Positions 36,850-48,384 are shown, numbered from the stretch's first letter. The stretch: 64,000 bases of DNA from Epiperipatus broadwayi (GCA_028023455.1 JAQFVV010012668.1:622001-686000), one strand, 5' to 3'. Numbers and translations are program-made. The notes: generated by a model from the letters alone, not told the origin.

Positions 36850-37071
36850 TAAAAATTAACTGTGATAAAACACAGTTGCTGAAGCTTTAAACATAAAATT
36901 ATAACAATAAAGCTGAGTGCTTTCAGGGGACTTAAGCCTCCATAATCATAGCTCAACACAAAATAAATACAAAATATAAACACTTATTCATAAGCAAAAT
37001 GCGTATCTCAAATAAAATGTAAACTAAATCTAAATAAATAAATAAAATACAATATAAATAAATAAATATTA
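36850..37071 (-). repeat. Inverted copy of the PLE 3' UTR (left arm)
   Basis: Reverse complement of 37521-37746. It begins directly at the target duplication (TAAAAATTAACTGTG) and ends at the point matching the ORF stop codon. Confidence 0.9.
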
Positions 37072-37082
37072 TTCATTCTATT

Positions 37083-37523
37083 GCAAAACAGTTAATTAAT
37101 AAGTTATCTCCAGATTTTCAAGTAATTTTTCATTCACCTCCAAATACGAATAGATTGATTAACAATTCAAAATTTAAAATTGAATCTAATTTAACTCAGC
37201 ATATGGTTTATAGTGTTTCTTGTCCTCATAATAATTGTTGTTCTATTTATTATGGTGAAACTAAAACCAATATTTTAAATAGAGTTTCACAGCATAAATA
37301 TTTATATCATCATACTAAAACTAAATTTTTGGGAAATTCAGTGTTTGTGGAACATGAAAATAAGGCTGGACACTTATGTCAACTAGTAGAGGCAAAATTA
37401 GTGTGTACGGAGAAGAATGATGTAAAGCGTAAGATTAAAAAAGCTTGTTTTATAGCTGGTAATCCCAATGCTATTAATAGAAAGGGTTCTTGTTTTAATA
37501 TTTCTAAAATATGGACATTATAA
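37083..37523 (+). CDS. Penelope-like element protein, C-terminal GIY-YIG endonuclease domain (5'-truncated)
   Basis: The frame is open from the end of the inverted arm (about 37083) to the stop at 37521-37523, 146 codons, without an own start. It begins LSPDFQVIFHSPPNTNRLIN, a PLE linker. Then follow VYSVSCPHNNCCSIYYGET (GIY-YIG core with the cysteine motif between the halves that is characteristic of PLE nucleases), NILNRVSQHK with the catalytic Arg and a His, and FVEHENKAGH with the catalytic Glu. PLE nucleases cut the target DNA to prime reverse transcription by the upstream RT domain, which is missing here. No lesion is visible in the domain. A three-base change separates its YYG from the usual YIG-type motif. 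A likely expression product is not expected because promoter and RT are absent. Confidence 0.85.
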   Translation, partial: AKQLINKLSPDFQVIFHSPPNTNRLINNSKFKIESNLTQHMVYSVSCPHNNCCSIYYGETKTNILNRVSQHKYLYHHTKTKFLGNSVFVEHENKAGHLCQLVEAKLVCTEKNDVKRKIKKACFIAGNPNAINRKGSCFNISKIWTL

Positions 37524-37746
37524 TATTTATTTATTTATATTATATTTTATTTATTTATTTATTTAGATTTAGTTTACATTTTATTTGAGATACGCATTTT
37601 GCTTGTGAATAAGTGCTTATATTTTGTATTTATTTTGTATTGAGCTATGATTATGGAGGCTTAAGTCCCCCGAAAGTGCTCAGCTTTATTGTTATAATTT
37701 TATGTTTAAAGCTTCAGCAACTGTGTTTTATCACAGTTAATTTTTA
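37521..37746 (+). repeat. PLE 3' UTR (right arm)
   Basis: Starts at the ORF stop codon and runs to CACAGTTAATTTTTA. It contains an AAAT/TTTA-type repeat tract and the segment GGAGGCTTAAGTCCCCCGAA, a possible stem-loop. Confidence 0.9.
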
Positions 37747-38075
37747 ATTTATTGATTTTTGTTGAAGTATATACATACATTCTTTTCATTATGTAATCTA
37801 ATTGTTACTGTTGCATTTTTATAAATATTCTTTAAAATATGACAATATCCTGGATCTATACCTAGGTTATCCAATGCTTTAATCACTGAAGAAATGTTTA
37901 TAGAATCAAATGCCTTTTCATAATCTTGTCCTTTCTATAACTTCTCTCAATACCTGGATATGATCCACTGTACTAAAACCACTTTGAAATCCAGCTTGTT
38001 CTCTTGGTTGGTGGAAATCCAATGTTCTCTGTAGACGAGTTGTAATTATCTTGTTAAATTTTTTGTATAAAACTG

Positions 38076-39740
38076 TATATACATATTAATAAATTATGCT
38101 CAAGGAATACTTCCAGAGTACAACCAAATTAATTTTGCTCAAAAATTTATTAATATTTAGATATTGAAGATGTGCTAAAATAAAAAGTACATGAGAATAA
38201 TTTTCTCTTTGTGAATATTGGTATCTTTTAATTAAAAAAATATTTCTGGAAAGAGGACTCTGGAAAAGCTTCATACATGTATATAATTTTTTTAATCTGG
38301 TGTATACATGACAGTTTTAGATAAATTCACCAATAAAAACAAACACACACAAAGATTTTAAACAAAATTTCTCAAAAAAAAAAAAAAAATCAAAGAAATT
38401 AACGCACAAGTGATTATACTTGTAAAGTATTTTTAGTCTAAAAAATATGGTCAAACGTGAATACTATTCATTATCTAGCACTAATTTTTCAATATTTTCC
38501 ATTCTTTTTTCTTTTCGCTTTATTTGACATAAAGTGACGTTATAAAGCAATACAAATGCTATATCTTAAGTATAATTATTAAACTTAAAAAAATATATAC
38601 TTTTGTCATTTTGATTATGAATGCTGTACAATAAAATAAATAAAAATTTATTACAAATAAAAGTATTACATAACAAATTAAACAAAATCGACCCCCCCCC
38701 CCACTAAAGCCACAGTAATTAATTTTATAGTTGACACATAAAAAAATCAAGTAAAATAATGGCTCAACACCAAGGCTTCAAATTTCCTGATGAAATTTTT
38801 TGCACCAAACAATATGAAACATGAAAACAAATAATTTTAATTAAATTTATCACACCATTGACATGTTGGCTTGTGGTTAATGAATTTTGATATTTCAAGA
38901 TAACAACTAGCATCTTTCTATCTATTCATATATACATACTTATATATATATATATACATGATATAATAATAGCATGCTAGATTATATTAATTAATACATA
39001 CCCCCCCCAGACCAATCTCTTAGACTACACAATTGTTTAGGATAGTAAACATATCTTCAAGTGTGCTGAAGATTTCAAAACTGTAATTGTTAATAATTTT
39101 TAATGCTCTATTTTACATATAAATTTTATAAACTCATAATTATAAAATTTATATTATAAAATAAAAATAATGCAAAAGAAATTAATATAAAATGCAATTG
39201 TAGAATGTTACAAGTATTCATAGTTCCCTGAAAAGAATATATTTTAAACCTAAAACATGATGATGTAGTGTAAGATCTTGTAAAAACGAATGACATTTAT
39301 CAATTTAAGTCATGTTTTCAAGAGAGCACTGAAACTTTCGCAAGTAATTACTTATAAACACATGCACTCATATAATAAATTTAAGTACTGCATCATGTAT
39401 AAATATAATGTAGATCAAACAGATTACTAAATCACAGAGATAATTAATGGTAACAGCAAGAATTAACAAACTTCTTTTTACTAAAATAATTGTTTTTCTT
39501 TTTTGATTCTCGTTGTTTAATTGGAAGCCTTTTCATATCACTTCAAAATTTTATTTGATGAAGTCTTAAAAGTCAAATTTTAGTATTCAAATTTAAGTAT
39601 GGGGCTTTTTTATTAAATAAAATTTTGAAAACTACATGAATATGTCAGAAAAATCTTCAATTAAATATTAAGAATCTAAAATAAGAAACAATGATTATAA
39701 GACATTATGAATAGTATTACTCTCCACTCTTCTTCAGGTG
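38076..39740. other. AT-rich DNA without a recognised gene
   Basis: Two poly-C tracts (38692-38702, 39001-39008) and (TA)n near 38940. No gene seen. Confidence 0.5.
38692..38702. repeat. Poly-C tract, 11 bases
   Basis: Uninterrupted C run after AAAATCGA, followed by ACTAAAGCC. Confidence 0.9.
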
Positions 39741-39945
39741 TTTCTGGCCTAACAAGAGAGAATATTAACATAAGAATCGAACTTACACCTTTAGATTCTC
39801 GAATATCAAATTTTAAGGCAATGCTCTAATCAAACTGAATCTTTGACAGAATAGCTCAGTTAGTTAGAGCATTGCCTTAAAATTCTATATTAGAGAATCT
39901 AAAGGAGCAAGTTTGATTTCTATGCTAATATTGTCACTGGTCAAT
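39741..39945. repeat. Head-to-head pair of tRNA-like sequences
   Basis: The plus-strand unit (about 39849-39940) contains TAGCTCAGTTAGTTAGAGCA, a good A-box/D-arm, and AAGTTTGATTTC, a B-box-like sequence. The minus-strand unit (complement of about 39757-39833) carries AGAGCATTGCCTTAAAATTT, GAGAATCTAAAGG and AAGTTCGATTC (a better B box). They share GAGCATTGCCTTAAAATT and AGAGAATCTAAAGG and converge in a short centre, making an inverted repeat of about 75-90 bp arms. The stretch between the anticodon region and the T arm is too long for a normal tRNA. A tRNA-derived SINE inserted as an inverted dimer is the likeliest reading. Confidence 0.65.
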
Positions 39946-42114
39946 CAGCAATGATAAAAGGAATTTTATAAATTCTTGCAATTACAATTAGTTATCTTCA
40001 TAATTCACCAATTTTCTTGCTATCTCTCTCTCTCTATATATATAAAGAAATAATCTACATTTCAAAGCAGTTGACATCAAACTTTAGTATTGTGTCCATC
40101 AAACATGTCCAGAATAAAAGTGATGCAACTTTCAAGAATTCATTAATTTGACTTAAATAAAATAGCAAAATAAGTAATAATAAAATATTTAAAAGATAAT
40201 GTAATATAAATAAATTGTGAGAACGATTTTATTTAAAAATCAATTTTAGAGTTCCCTGCCCCCCCTCCCCATCTAGATCGTAACATTTTCTATATACATA
40301 TATAAATTGTAATGGAAAATAGATAATAAACTAATATATTGAAGAAAGGGAATGAAGAAAAAATTATCTCAAGTACTTTTTTTTTTTAAAAAAAGTGATC
40401 ATCTATCTATATTTGTGGAGACATATCAAAAATTGTTCTATTTAAAGATAAGTTAACTTTAGATTTAAATAATTTTTTAATTAATAAAGAGATCCTATTC
40501 AGAACTCAATTTCAAATAAATAATATTTAATAATAAAAATCAAAACATAATAATTAACATAAAAACATTGAGATAGCTTAAACATTATTACTAAATGATT
40601 ACGTTAAGAAAACGATACCATTCATTCATTCTTAATCATTTATTATTATATATATAATTTCAAAATCAAAATTGTTATTTTAATAAAATATTTAGAATAA
40701 TGATAAAAACATATAGATAAAGGTATATAAAGAAATAACTATTTCAAATGTCATCTACAATAAGAGCTAATATTAAACTTTAATAATTCTTTTTTAAAAA
40801 AAAAATACTTATACAATACAATTCATTCAATTATCATCCTTTTTCTATAACTGTATTCATTCATCAAATATTTTCAAATACCTTTTCAAATATTTTGTTT
40901 CATACATATGTCAATCATATCTTGGATCGTTTCTACCATTGCACAATGACTTTTTCAAATACTCGTAATAATGTTATCTTTTTAAGGAAAGAAAAATAAC
41001 TGCAACAACAACTAATGCAAAAGTTACTAACATGAAGTTTCTTTTAAAAACTAAATAAAGCAATAAAATCTACTATCACACAGGATATAAAATTTTTAAT
41101 GAACATACTCAAAATTAAACATAGGTAAACATTATATAATAAAAAATAAAGTAAATATAAAAACAATAAAGTATTAAAAATAAAGATATTTTATTTAAAT
41201 TTATCATAATTAAAATGGGAATTTTTAGAACAAATTTTAATTAGGAAATGAAATATTGAGACCAACAAAATTTGTAAATAACAGTCTCTTCCATAAAATA
41301 AAAAAAAAAAGCTTTTCAATGAATTGAGATTTAACAAGAATATGAAGACAGACAAATAACTTTTAAGTAAGAAGATTAATGGATTAAAACTATTTTATTT
41401 AATATATGATTTGTCAAGCAAAACTTTATTTTATTTTATCAATTTTAATACAGTAAATCAAATGCCATTCTTAAGATTATTCTCATATTCAAACATATAA
41501 ATAAAGCCAAACTTTAAAATTAAAATATATATTGAAACAAATTTATTGTTTATACAGACCAGAATTGAAATTTTAACAAACTTCCAATATTTTCTTTTTT
41601 CATTCTGTGGTTTTATTTGGCAGATTGAAAATGGATACATTATGAATGATGGAACTTTATAAAACAAATCTTAGAGAAAAATAATGTTTTCCTAAAGAAA
41701 GACTAGAGATAGATAAAATTAAAGTTTACCTTTATTATGATAAAATTGGTTTTATTTCCATTTCATAAAATTTGTGAATACATATGATGATTTCTCAAAG
41801 AAATACTTTAGCACACTTAATAATCAATATTTTTAAAAATTCTAGTACAAAAGTAATATTACTTTTATTAGATTTTATTTCGATAGAAAACCTAATTAAA
41901 ACTCTTAAATTATCCCAACAGTTTCATTCAAAATTTTATTACTTTTCTTCCATTTTTCCTTTATTTTAAAACAAAACTAGAATAATTTGACTGGTGTTTC
42001 CTTCATTTTTTAAAATTCTAAGTCTTTTGTTCTCTATTTCAAAATGTCTCCCCTCTTTAATTATTATTATAATGACTATTTAAAGTGCTCTACATTAGAT
42101 AGACCATTTCATTT
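39946..42114. other. AT-rich DNA without a recognised gene
   Basis: Left flank of the full-length LINE. A (TC)n/(TA)n tract near 40022 and a CCCTGCCCCCCCTCCCC tract near 40255. No gene seen. Confidence 0.5.
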
Positions 42115-42130
42115 AAAATATATATAAACT

Positions 42131-42273
42131 GACTTCCGCTTTTGGCTGCCTTCTTTGCAACTGGTCTTATTATAATCGTCCCTTAGCGATTCAGTTTCAA
42201 GAAGACAGGGACGATTGTCCCCTTACCTTTACATCTTTTATTCAAGGTAAGTCAGTTTTAAACATTATATATT
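42131..42273 (+). promoter_or_regulatory. LINE 5' UTR
   Basis: This 143-bp leader begins at the target duplication and ends before the ORF1 ATG. It is G+C-richer than the flanks, with the near-repeat GACTTCCGC...GCGATTCAG and two GGGACGATTGTCCC-like words (GGACGATTGTCC forms a perfect inverted repeat near 42209). An internal promoter is expected in such leaders but cannot be located by eye. Confidence 0.6.
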
Positions 42274-44915
42274 ATGGAAAGTGACAATATAATCGATAAC
42301 TCTCAAATTAATGTTAATCCCGATCTCAGCATTCAATCTAGCAATGCAGCCATCGGTCGTAAATATTATAGCCTTAGATCTAATCTAAATGCAACTAAAC
42401 TAACTTTTACTACAAATAAAAACCCACAAACCAATAAATCAAATGAAAACACCATCGCAAATATCAACAAAAGTTTAGAAAATATTCAACTTACCCCTAA
42501 TATAAACAATAGCATAAATATCTCATCAAGCGAAACTATTGAAATCTTTAACATTACAAGCAAAAACCAATCATCTCCTCTCCGAAGACTTTACGCTCCC
42601 TCAGAAGACTCTAATGAGCAATTTTCTTTGCCCAATAATACCCCAAAAACCATATCTGAAAATAATAGACAAAATTTCCAACAAGATAATTGCGGCAAAT
42701 TTTTCAAAGTAAAACTTTTCCACCAGAGGTCGACAAAACCAACGCTGTCACATTACAGTTTGTCAACAGTAAATTTAAAAATCAAAAAGAAGAAATAAAT
42801 TTTAAAACTAATAAACCTCACTCCAAAACAAACAAAGATTATAGCACAGAACAATCCATTGCTACATCAGCCAACTTGCAATCTAAACCAATTTCCTCAA
42901 TTCCAATATTGAAAAATTCCACTACGTACACAAATATCGTAAGGTCTAAAAATTCTGAGAGCATCTCCGAAAATATTAAGGCCGATAATTTCAATGAACT
43001 ATATTTAAATATCTCAGAATTAGACACAGAACAAGAATCAAACACTCTAGAAAATGTCTCATTTAATATAAACGATCTTAATGATGACATGTTCCTAAAA
43101 ATAAATAACGAGTTCAACAAAACGATTCCCAACACTCTGTATAAATCGTTTACAAACTACTACAGTGATAAGTCGTTAATCTTAGCCATAACAAATCAAC
43201 AATGTGCATTATATAAGTTCCCTCTAGAACAATTATACAGTCTAATCAATCAAAATCAATTAGGCAGAGGCATTCACATGATCCTTAATCATCCCAATGA
43301 CCGCTATGTTATCGTTGAGTTTAAAACGTGGGCGGACCATATGAACTTTAAAAATAACTACCGATCTTTGGGAAATTATATACTTTGCTCCATAGATATG
43401 AACCGTCCAGTTACACTATCCGGCAGAATTCAAAACTGCCTTGCCCACTTGAAAGAACAAGAACTACAAGACATCCTTATTAATTATGGTTCAGTTAGCA
43501 AATTTAAACACCTATTAAACCCTCACTTCGAAGATCAAATCCTGTCCAATACAGTTATCTTCACACTTACTTTAAAGAAAAACATTATACCCACTGACAT
43601 ACCCACCATTATTACTGCAAGAGGCTCTCCTATGGTTTTGACCTTCAGGGGAGTACAGCCACAATGTTTCTTCTGCCTTCAAAGAACACACATTAAAGAT
43701 GGTGCAGCAAGAATATGCATACACTGTGGTATTAAAAAGAATAAAGTTCACAGATGCCCTGGTAGACCTATTAATACGGCTATCACATTCTTAAATAGAC
43801 AATCACCACATGGGACTAATTTAAACAGCAACCTCGCAAACCCAGACAATCTGATTCAAATAAATCCTCCAACAAACCCTCTCACATCCAAACCTATCTT
43901 TCAAAATGAAAATCTTCAAGAAAGAACAAACACCAACCTCTATACTAATAGTAGTGAATCAGAGAACCAAGCAATAACATATACTGCTACTAAACCAATC
44001 TCTCAAACCAATAATACTCAAGATCATTCATTAGATACATATTGTACTAATCCCCGAGAAACAATGCTAGGCCAAACTCTTTCTACAAAAGAAGACAATA
44101 TGACCAAACCATCTAACGAGATCAAGGAAAACCCAGGCGATGAAGAAAATACACTTAAAAAATTTCAAAACAATTCATCTATAACAACTCCCACCCAGCT
44201 TAAAACCAATGATGCATCATCATTCGGGCCAGCTAAGTCTAACAAACCTAAACAAAGTGATCCACAAACTGTCCTCAATTCTTCAACACCTGCAGTAATC
44301 AACCATCCAGATGAAAATACTTATCAAACACTCAACCCGAAAGTCAGCATAATTAATGTTTCACAACAGTTACAGCAAACCGAAAATGACTCAGGTCTAA
44401 AATTTAAACCAAATTCTTATAACAATAAAAAAACACTTTCATCAAAAGAACAGGAAAAAGAAAACAACACTACTAAACTTAAAAACCCCCAAAAAACCAA
44501 CACAACAAATACCCAAAATACAAATAAGAAAATTAAAAGAAAATCAATTCACTCAGATAAATCAAGCTCTGATGATGACAGCTCCCATCCAATACATTAT
44601 TCACCACCACCCGCTAGCAAACAAATCTCAGATATATCCAGCACAAAGCTTCAAAAATCCATAAAAAAAAAGAGGAAAACCATGGATCCTATAACTATCG
44701 ATACCATTGATCCATCTGAAAAATCTCAGACAGATTACACTACTTCATCAGACACCGAAGACTTCATGGATGCATTTCCTCAATCAACAAATATATCACC
44801 AATCCATCCACAAGTTCAATCACAAAACTCTGATTTCCAAACAACATCAGAACTCATTAACATGGAAATGCCCCACATTGACTTGGTACACTTTGCTGAG
44901 GACAGTTTGGATTAA
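42274..44915 (+). pseudogene. LINE ORF1 protein (RNA-binding, zinc knuckles), one frameshift
   Basis: ORF1 proteins coat the element RNA. The first 140 or so codons (from ATG 42274) are Asn/Ser/Thr-rich and disordered. Between 42690 and 42798 the reading frame must shift by one base (the first frame continues to a stop at 42798; the second is open from 42690), most simply at the T run near 42698. A globular middle (about 43100-43650: SLILAITNQQCALYKFPLEQ, then IVEFKTWADHM and FRGVQPQ) resembles an RRM-like region of ORF1 proteins. It ends in CFFCLQRTH followed by CIHCGIKKNKVHRC (43666-43756), two Cys/His knuckles. The C-terminal 370 residues are again low-complexity, with a basic KKIKRKS/KKKRKT pair that could be nuclear localisation signals. 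ORF1 stops at 44915, six bases before the ORF2 ATG. Confidence 0.85.
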
Positions 44916-44921
44916 TCTATC

Positions 44922-47900
44922 ATGTTCTGCAAAATTGCTGGCATTAATATTCGCGGCATCAACTCAATTGATAGAATTCTAGCTATTAAAAACTGGCTCT
45001 CGCTCTGTTCCCCTCATATACTTCTTATGGGTGAAACTAAATATCACCATAAGACCGATCATAAAATACTATCTCTTCTCTCAACTCTCGGATTTACTAG
45101 ATTTTCCATAGGCCATTCTGCTTCAGGTGGAGTCGGTATTCTGCTCAGCAAGTCAACACCACCAAACAGTTTTAGCATTCTATTCCTAGATGCCAATATT
45201 ATTATCATAGAAATAGACTATTGGGGTTATCCGATCATCATAGCTTATATATATACAGCCAAAGACACCTCTCAATATCTAAAAATAATCCACATCCTAA
45301 ATGCCATCAACGCTAACAGAGCCTCCCCTACTATTCTTCTGGGAGACTTTAACACCACATACAATGACTTCAACAAGAGATTTTTGCATCTAATAAATCG
45401 CAGATTAATGTGTGGAGAGGGCTTCTTCCCTCTACTCTTTCTACACTAAAACTAAAAAGTCACTGATTGATTTGGTTTACTACACCCCAGACCTCCATTT
45501 CAACCTTGATGCAGCCTTGGCCCCTGTTGCTTTCTCTGATCATATGGCTCTAATCTTACAACTTACACCTATTTCAATCCCTGCACCTATTGATGGACCT
45601 GGTAAAACCATGCGCATGATCACCCAATCAAATATGACCGAAGCGATAGTATCTGAGGCATACATCCTTTTCCAGAAAATAAACATCCTTTCCCTTCCTG
45701 CTGAGGAGGGCTGGTTTTCCTTCATCGGAATACTACAATCCATATTAAATCACCACGCCAGGAAAATCAAAGGACCTAATGGCCTTCTAAATGATCTAAC
45801 AGACATTAATATACAACTGCAAGCTTTACAGCAAAATTTCACAAATACAGAAAAAATCATCTTCCTTAAAAATGTCTACAAAATCAAGCAAAAGTCCCTT
45901 GCAGAATATATATCCATCAGAAGAGCCAAATGTTTCTTAGCACAACAACACTGCTGGACGAGAGACTACCTTAGATGGGCACTGGGGTACAATAGAAAAC
46001 AAATCTAATGGAACCAATCTCGTTGGCTTTCCAATGATGCAGCACATCAGCAAACAATTCTGCCAATTAATGCAAAAAGATGGAGCTCCTCCTATAAACA
46101 GCTGGTTGGATGCTGGTGACCCCGGCGAACATGGCATCACAGAAATCCAAATCAAAAAGAAGATAACATCTCTCCCTGACGGCATTCATCCTGGCCTTCT
46201 TGGCATCCCAAATTTCCTTCTCAAACACCTCAGTCAATTCACTGTGCCAATTATTAAAAAAATGATTGATCACCTAGCCTCCGGCAACAGAAACATAACA
46301 GATCTTTACCCAGTGGCACTCGTGCCTTTTATTAAAAAAGCAAAACCACTAAACGACATTAACAATATCCGGCCAATTTCCATGACCCCATTGCTTATCA
46401 AGATAATTGAGTCAGTCATTAAAGATCAAATCCAAACTCAAATCCTTAGCCATATCTCGTCAAACCAATACGGAAAAAAGGGATCATCAACCTCGCATGC
46501 TATGTCCAATGTAACTGCACTATTCAATTACATCAGAGGACATCGTAAATCAAAACCTATTGCTGTCCAGCTGGATGTTGCGGCAGCATTTGATTCAGTC
46601 CAGATAAATATCCTCCTGGATATTCTGTTGGAATGCGACATTCCAGCCGGGATTGTTCAGATGATCAGCAATCTGCTCAACAACAGAGAGATTTTTCTCT
46701 CTCTTGATGGCAAGATCACACCAGGCTTCAAGCCATACAAGTCGATCCCTCAAGGATCCCCGCTCAGTGCCCTTTTCTTCACAGCATACATCAACCCTCT
46801 TCTGATGGATATAGAAAAAAACCTCCCTGGAATTTTCCTTCCCTCTCTCAATAAAAACTTCAATGTATTTGCATATATAGATGACATCATGGTTGTGCTT
46901 CCCACCATTAAATACCTTCCTCATCTCATGAACATATTAAACAGAAATACAGCAAAACTTGTCCTACAAATAAATTTTAACAAATCTTCCATCTGGAAGA
47001 TAATGTCTGGTAAACAAATTAACTCTCCCTTTTCTGAAAAATCCCAAAGATACCTAGGTTTTCCAATCTACAAAACTCCAACTGCAAAGATGTAATCCTC
47101 CATTCAACTGAAGCCATCACCACTTCACTCTCTAGAGTATACCTTTCATTATATGGAAAGGTTGGCCTCCTCAACATGATCATAATGCCAAAAATCTCAT
47201 ATTATCTTCCATTCGTTAAAATGTCTAAACAGTTTCAAAATAAAATTAACCGATTATGCACCAAACTTCTCTGGAGAGGAAGGACAGTTGCTATTAGCTT
47301 GCGAGGTATCCAACGACCATGCAGGTTCAATGGACTGTCATTCCACTCAATACAAGCAATCATTTTACAGAAAACCCACAACACTCTACATAATCTGATC
47401 CTCTCCTGCGGATACTCTAACATTATTAAAAAAATTACACCGACAGATCGTCCTCCACCCTCTTCCAGTTCATGGATAACATCCCTAATACAACAACTAC
47501 AACTTTATAACCCGATAATACCCTTTAACCTTAACCAAAAAATCAACTTATGGGAAACATACAATATAATCAACTATAATCAACAACCCATTAAAACCAG
47601 CCTAAAAGTAACCAATCAAAGACTCATTACACAATTCAAAAGATGGAGTCTGGAACCCAAATTCCTTGACTTCATCATTAAAATAAATCTTAATGCGCTA
47701 CCCACGAATTGGTTTCTTTATCACCGAAGAGGTTTCACCAGCATTGACCCTATATGTGGTCTGTGTGCTCGTGAAGATGAAACCATAGACCATATTATAC
47801 ACCGGTGCCCAAGACTTAAAACTCTGAAAGATATAATTATAATCAATTCCAACATAAGACCTGATATGATTTTCTCACTTGAAAATGCCATTTATAATGG

Positions 47901-48108
47901 TTTTTTTTCAATAATAAGGCTTTCTACCTTTGTCCTTTATTCCATATGGATAGTGAGATGCAAAAGTCTCATGGAATTACCCCCCCCCCCACAAATCATA
48001 CCATTGTTTTATCAAACGCTCAAAAAAATCAAGAAACATGACCAGCTCCTTGCCTCCAGTAAAGTCTTTGCTGACACCTGGTCTTTAATTGCTCTTTCCT
48101 TTTCCTGA
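44922..48108 (+). pseudogene. LINE ORF2: APE endonuclease, reverse transcriptase, zinc motif; three frameshifts
   Basis: ORF2 performs target-primed reverse transcription. Endonuclease: KIAGINIRGINS, LLMGETKYHH (catalytic Glu), LLGDFNTTYND and AFSDHMAL (catalytic Asp-His). RT: DLYPVALVPFIKKAKPLND, QLDVAAAFDSVQ (motif A Asp), IPQGSPLSALFF (motif B), FAYIDDIMVVLP (motif C, YIDD), RYLGFPIY. C-terminus: CGLCAREDETIDHIIHRC (47754-47807), a CCHC-type motif. Frame changes occur at about 45412-45449 (between GDFN and SDH), at about 45980-46008 (before the RT, frame resumes as GTIENKSNGTNL), and at about 47075-47095 (after GFPIYKTPT, frame resumes as KDVILHSTEAITT). No in-frame nonsense codon other than those behind the shifts. 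The poly-C run near 47981 encodes Pro residues in frame. Total about 1060 codons, normal for such ORF2s. Confidence 0.88.
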
Positions 48109-48384
48109 TTATCAATTCCCACCTACCCAGCATTATAGAATAGTCATTTATAAAAGAAAATATTCATGTCTGTATTAAAAATGCTAATACCATTAAACAA
48201 GTTCTTAGAATCTCTTCACTATACCTAACCACATAAGAGTATAACATTGCGCTCTCATAACATAATCTAGCCAGATGACATATAGAACATTATATAATCA
48301 TATTATTGTAGAATTTATTCATTTATTTATCCTTTATTAGTATGTAATCACTATTTATTGTTAATAAAATTTTTATTGAAAATG
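48109..48384 (+). other. LINE 3' UTR
   Basis: AT-rich 276-bp trailer ending AATAAAATTTTTATTGAAAA and TG just before the right target duplication. AATAAA at 48363-48368 is a plausible polyadenylation signal. There is no long poly-A tail. Confidence 0.6.

Larger units (their letters stand above)
36839..37797 (+). mobile_element. 5'-truncated Penelope-like element with inverted 3' UTR, 11-bp target duplication
   Basis: CATTATGTAAT occurs at 36839-36849 and 37787-37797; the first RTE copy has this site once (about 32651-32661), which proves insertion. Of the inserted 937 bp (36850-37786), the left arm 36850-37071 is the reverse complement of 37521-37746 at about 97% by hand alignment, with one 4-base indel in an AAAT-repeat tract. 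Between the arms is the 3' end of the PLE ORF, whose stop codon TAA (37521-37523) is the first three bases of the right arm. A 40-bp one-sided tail (37747-37786) completes the element. So the inverted arm is the 3' UTR lacking its last 40 bp. High arm identity and an open frame indicate a young insertion. Confidence 0.92.
35922..38075 (-). mobile_element. Second RTE copy, 5'-truncated and split by a PLE insertion
   Basis: The plus strand starts ATCATCATCATCAACCATTA and follows the 3' region of the copy at 31714-34563 closely (for example CACATGTGGTCTCTTTCTGG, AGTATCAAGTTATTTC, AACTACATCATCTGC) up to 36849, is interrupted by 937 bp, and resumes at 37787 with ATTATGTAATCTAATTG through TCTCTTGGTTGGTGG to about 38075, where similarity ends inside the RT region. 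It covers the RT from motif A to the C-terminus. Compared with the first copy there are several small deletions (for example near 36615 and 37925), so the frame is destroyed. The 5' truncation is ordinary for LINE insertions. Confidence 0.85.

Noticed and set aside
37640-37695. Possible hammerhead ribozyme in the PLE 3' UTR (GAGCT paired with AGCTT, GAAAGTGCTC)
   Set aside because: Helix I and a two-pair helix III can be drawn and the left arm keeps AG/CT pairing, but the required CTGANGA core is absent (sequence reads ATGATTATGG), so I did not call it.
42839-43135. 98-codon open frame on the minus strand
   Set aside because: Antisense shadow of LINE ORF1.
46595-46924. 109-codon open frame on the minus strand
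   Set aside because: Antisense shadow of the LINE reverse transcriptase; it overlaps motifs A to C in the other strand.
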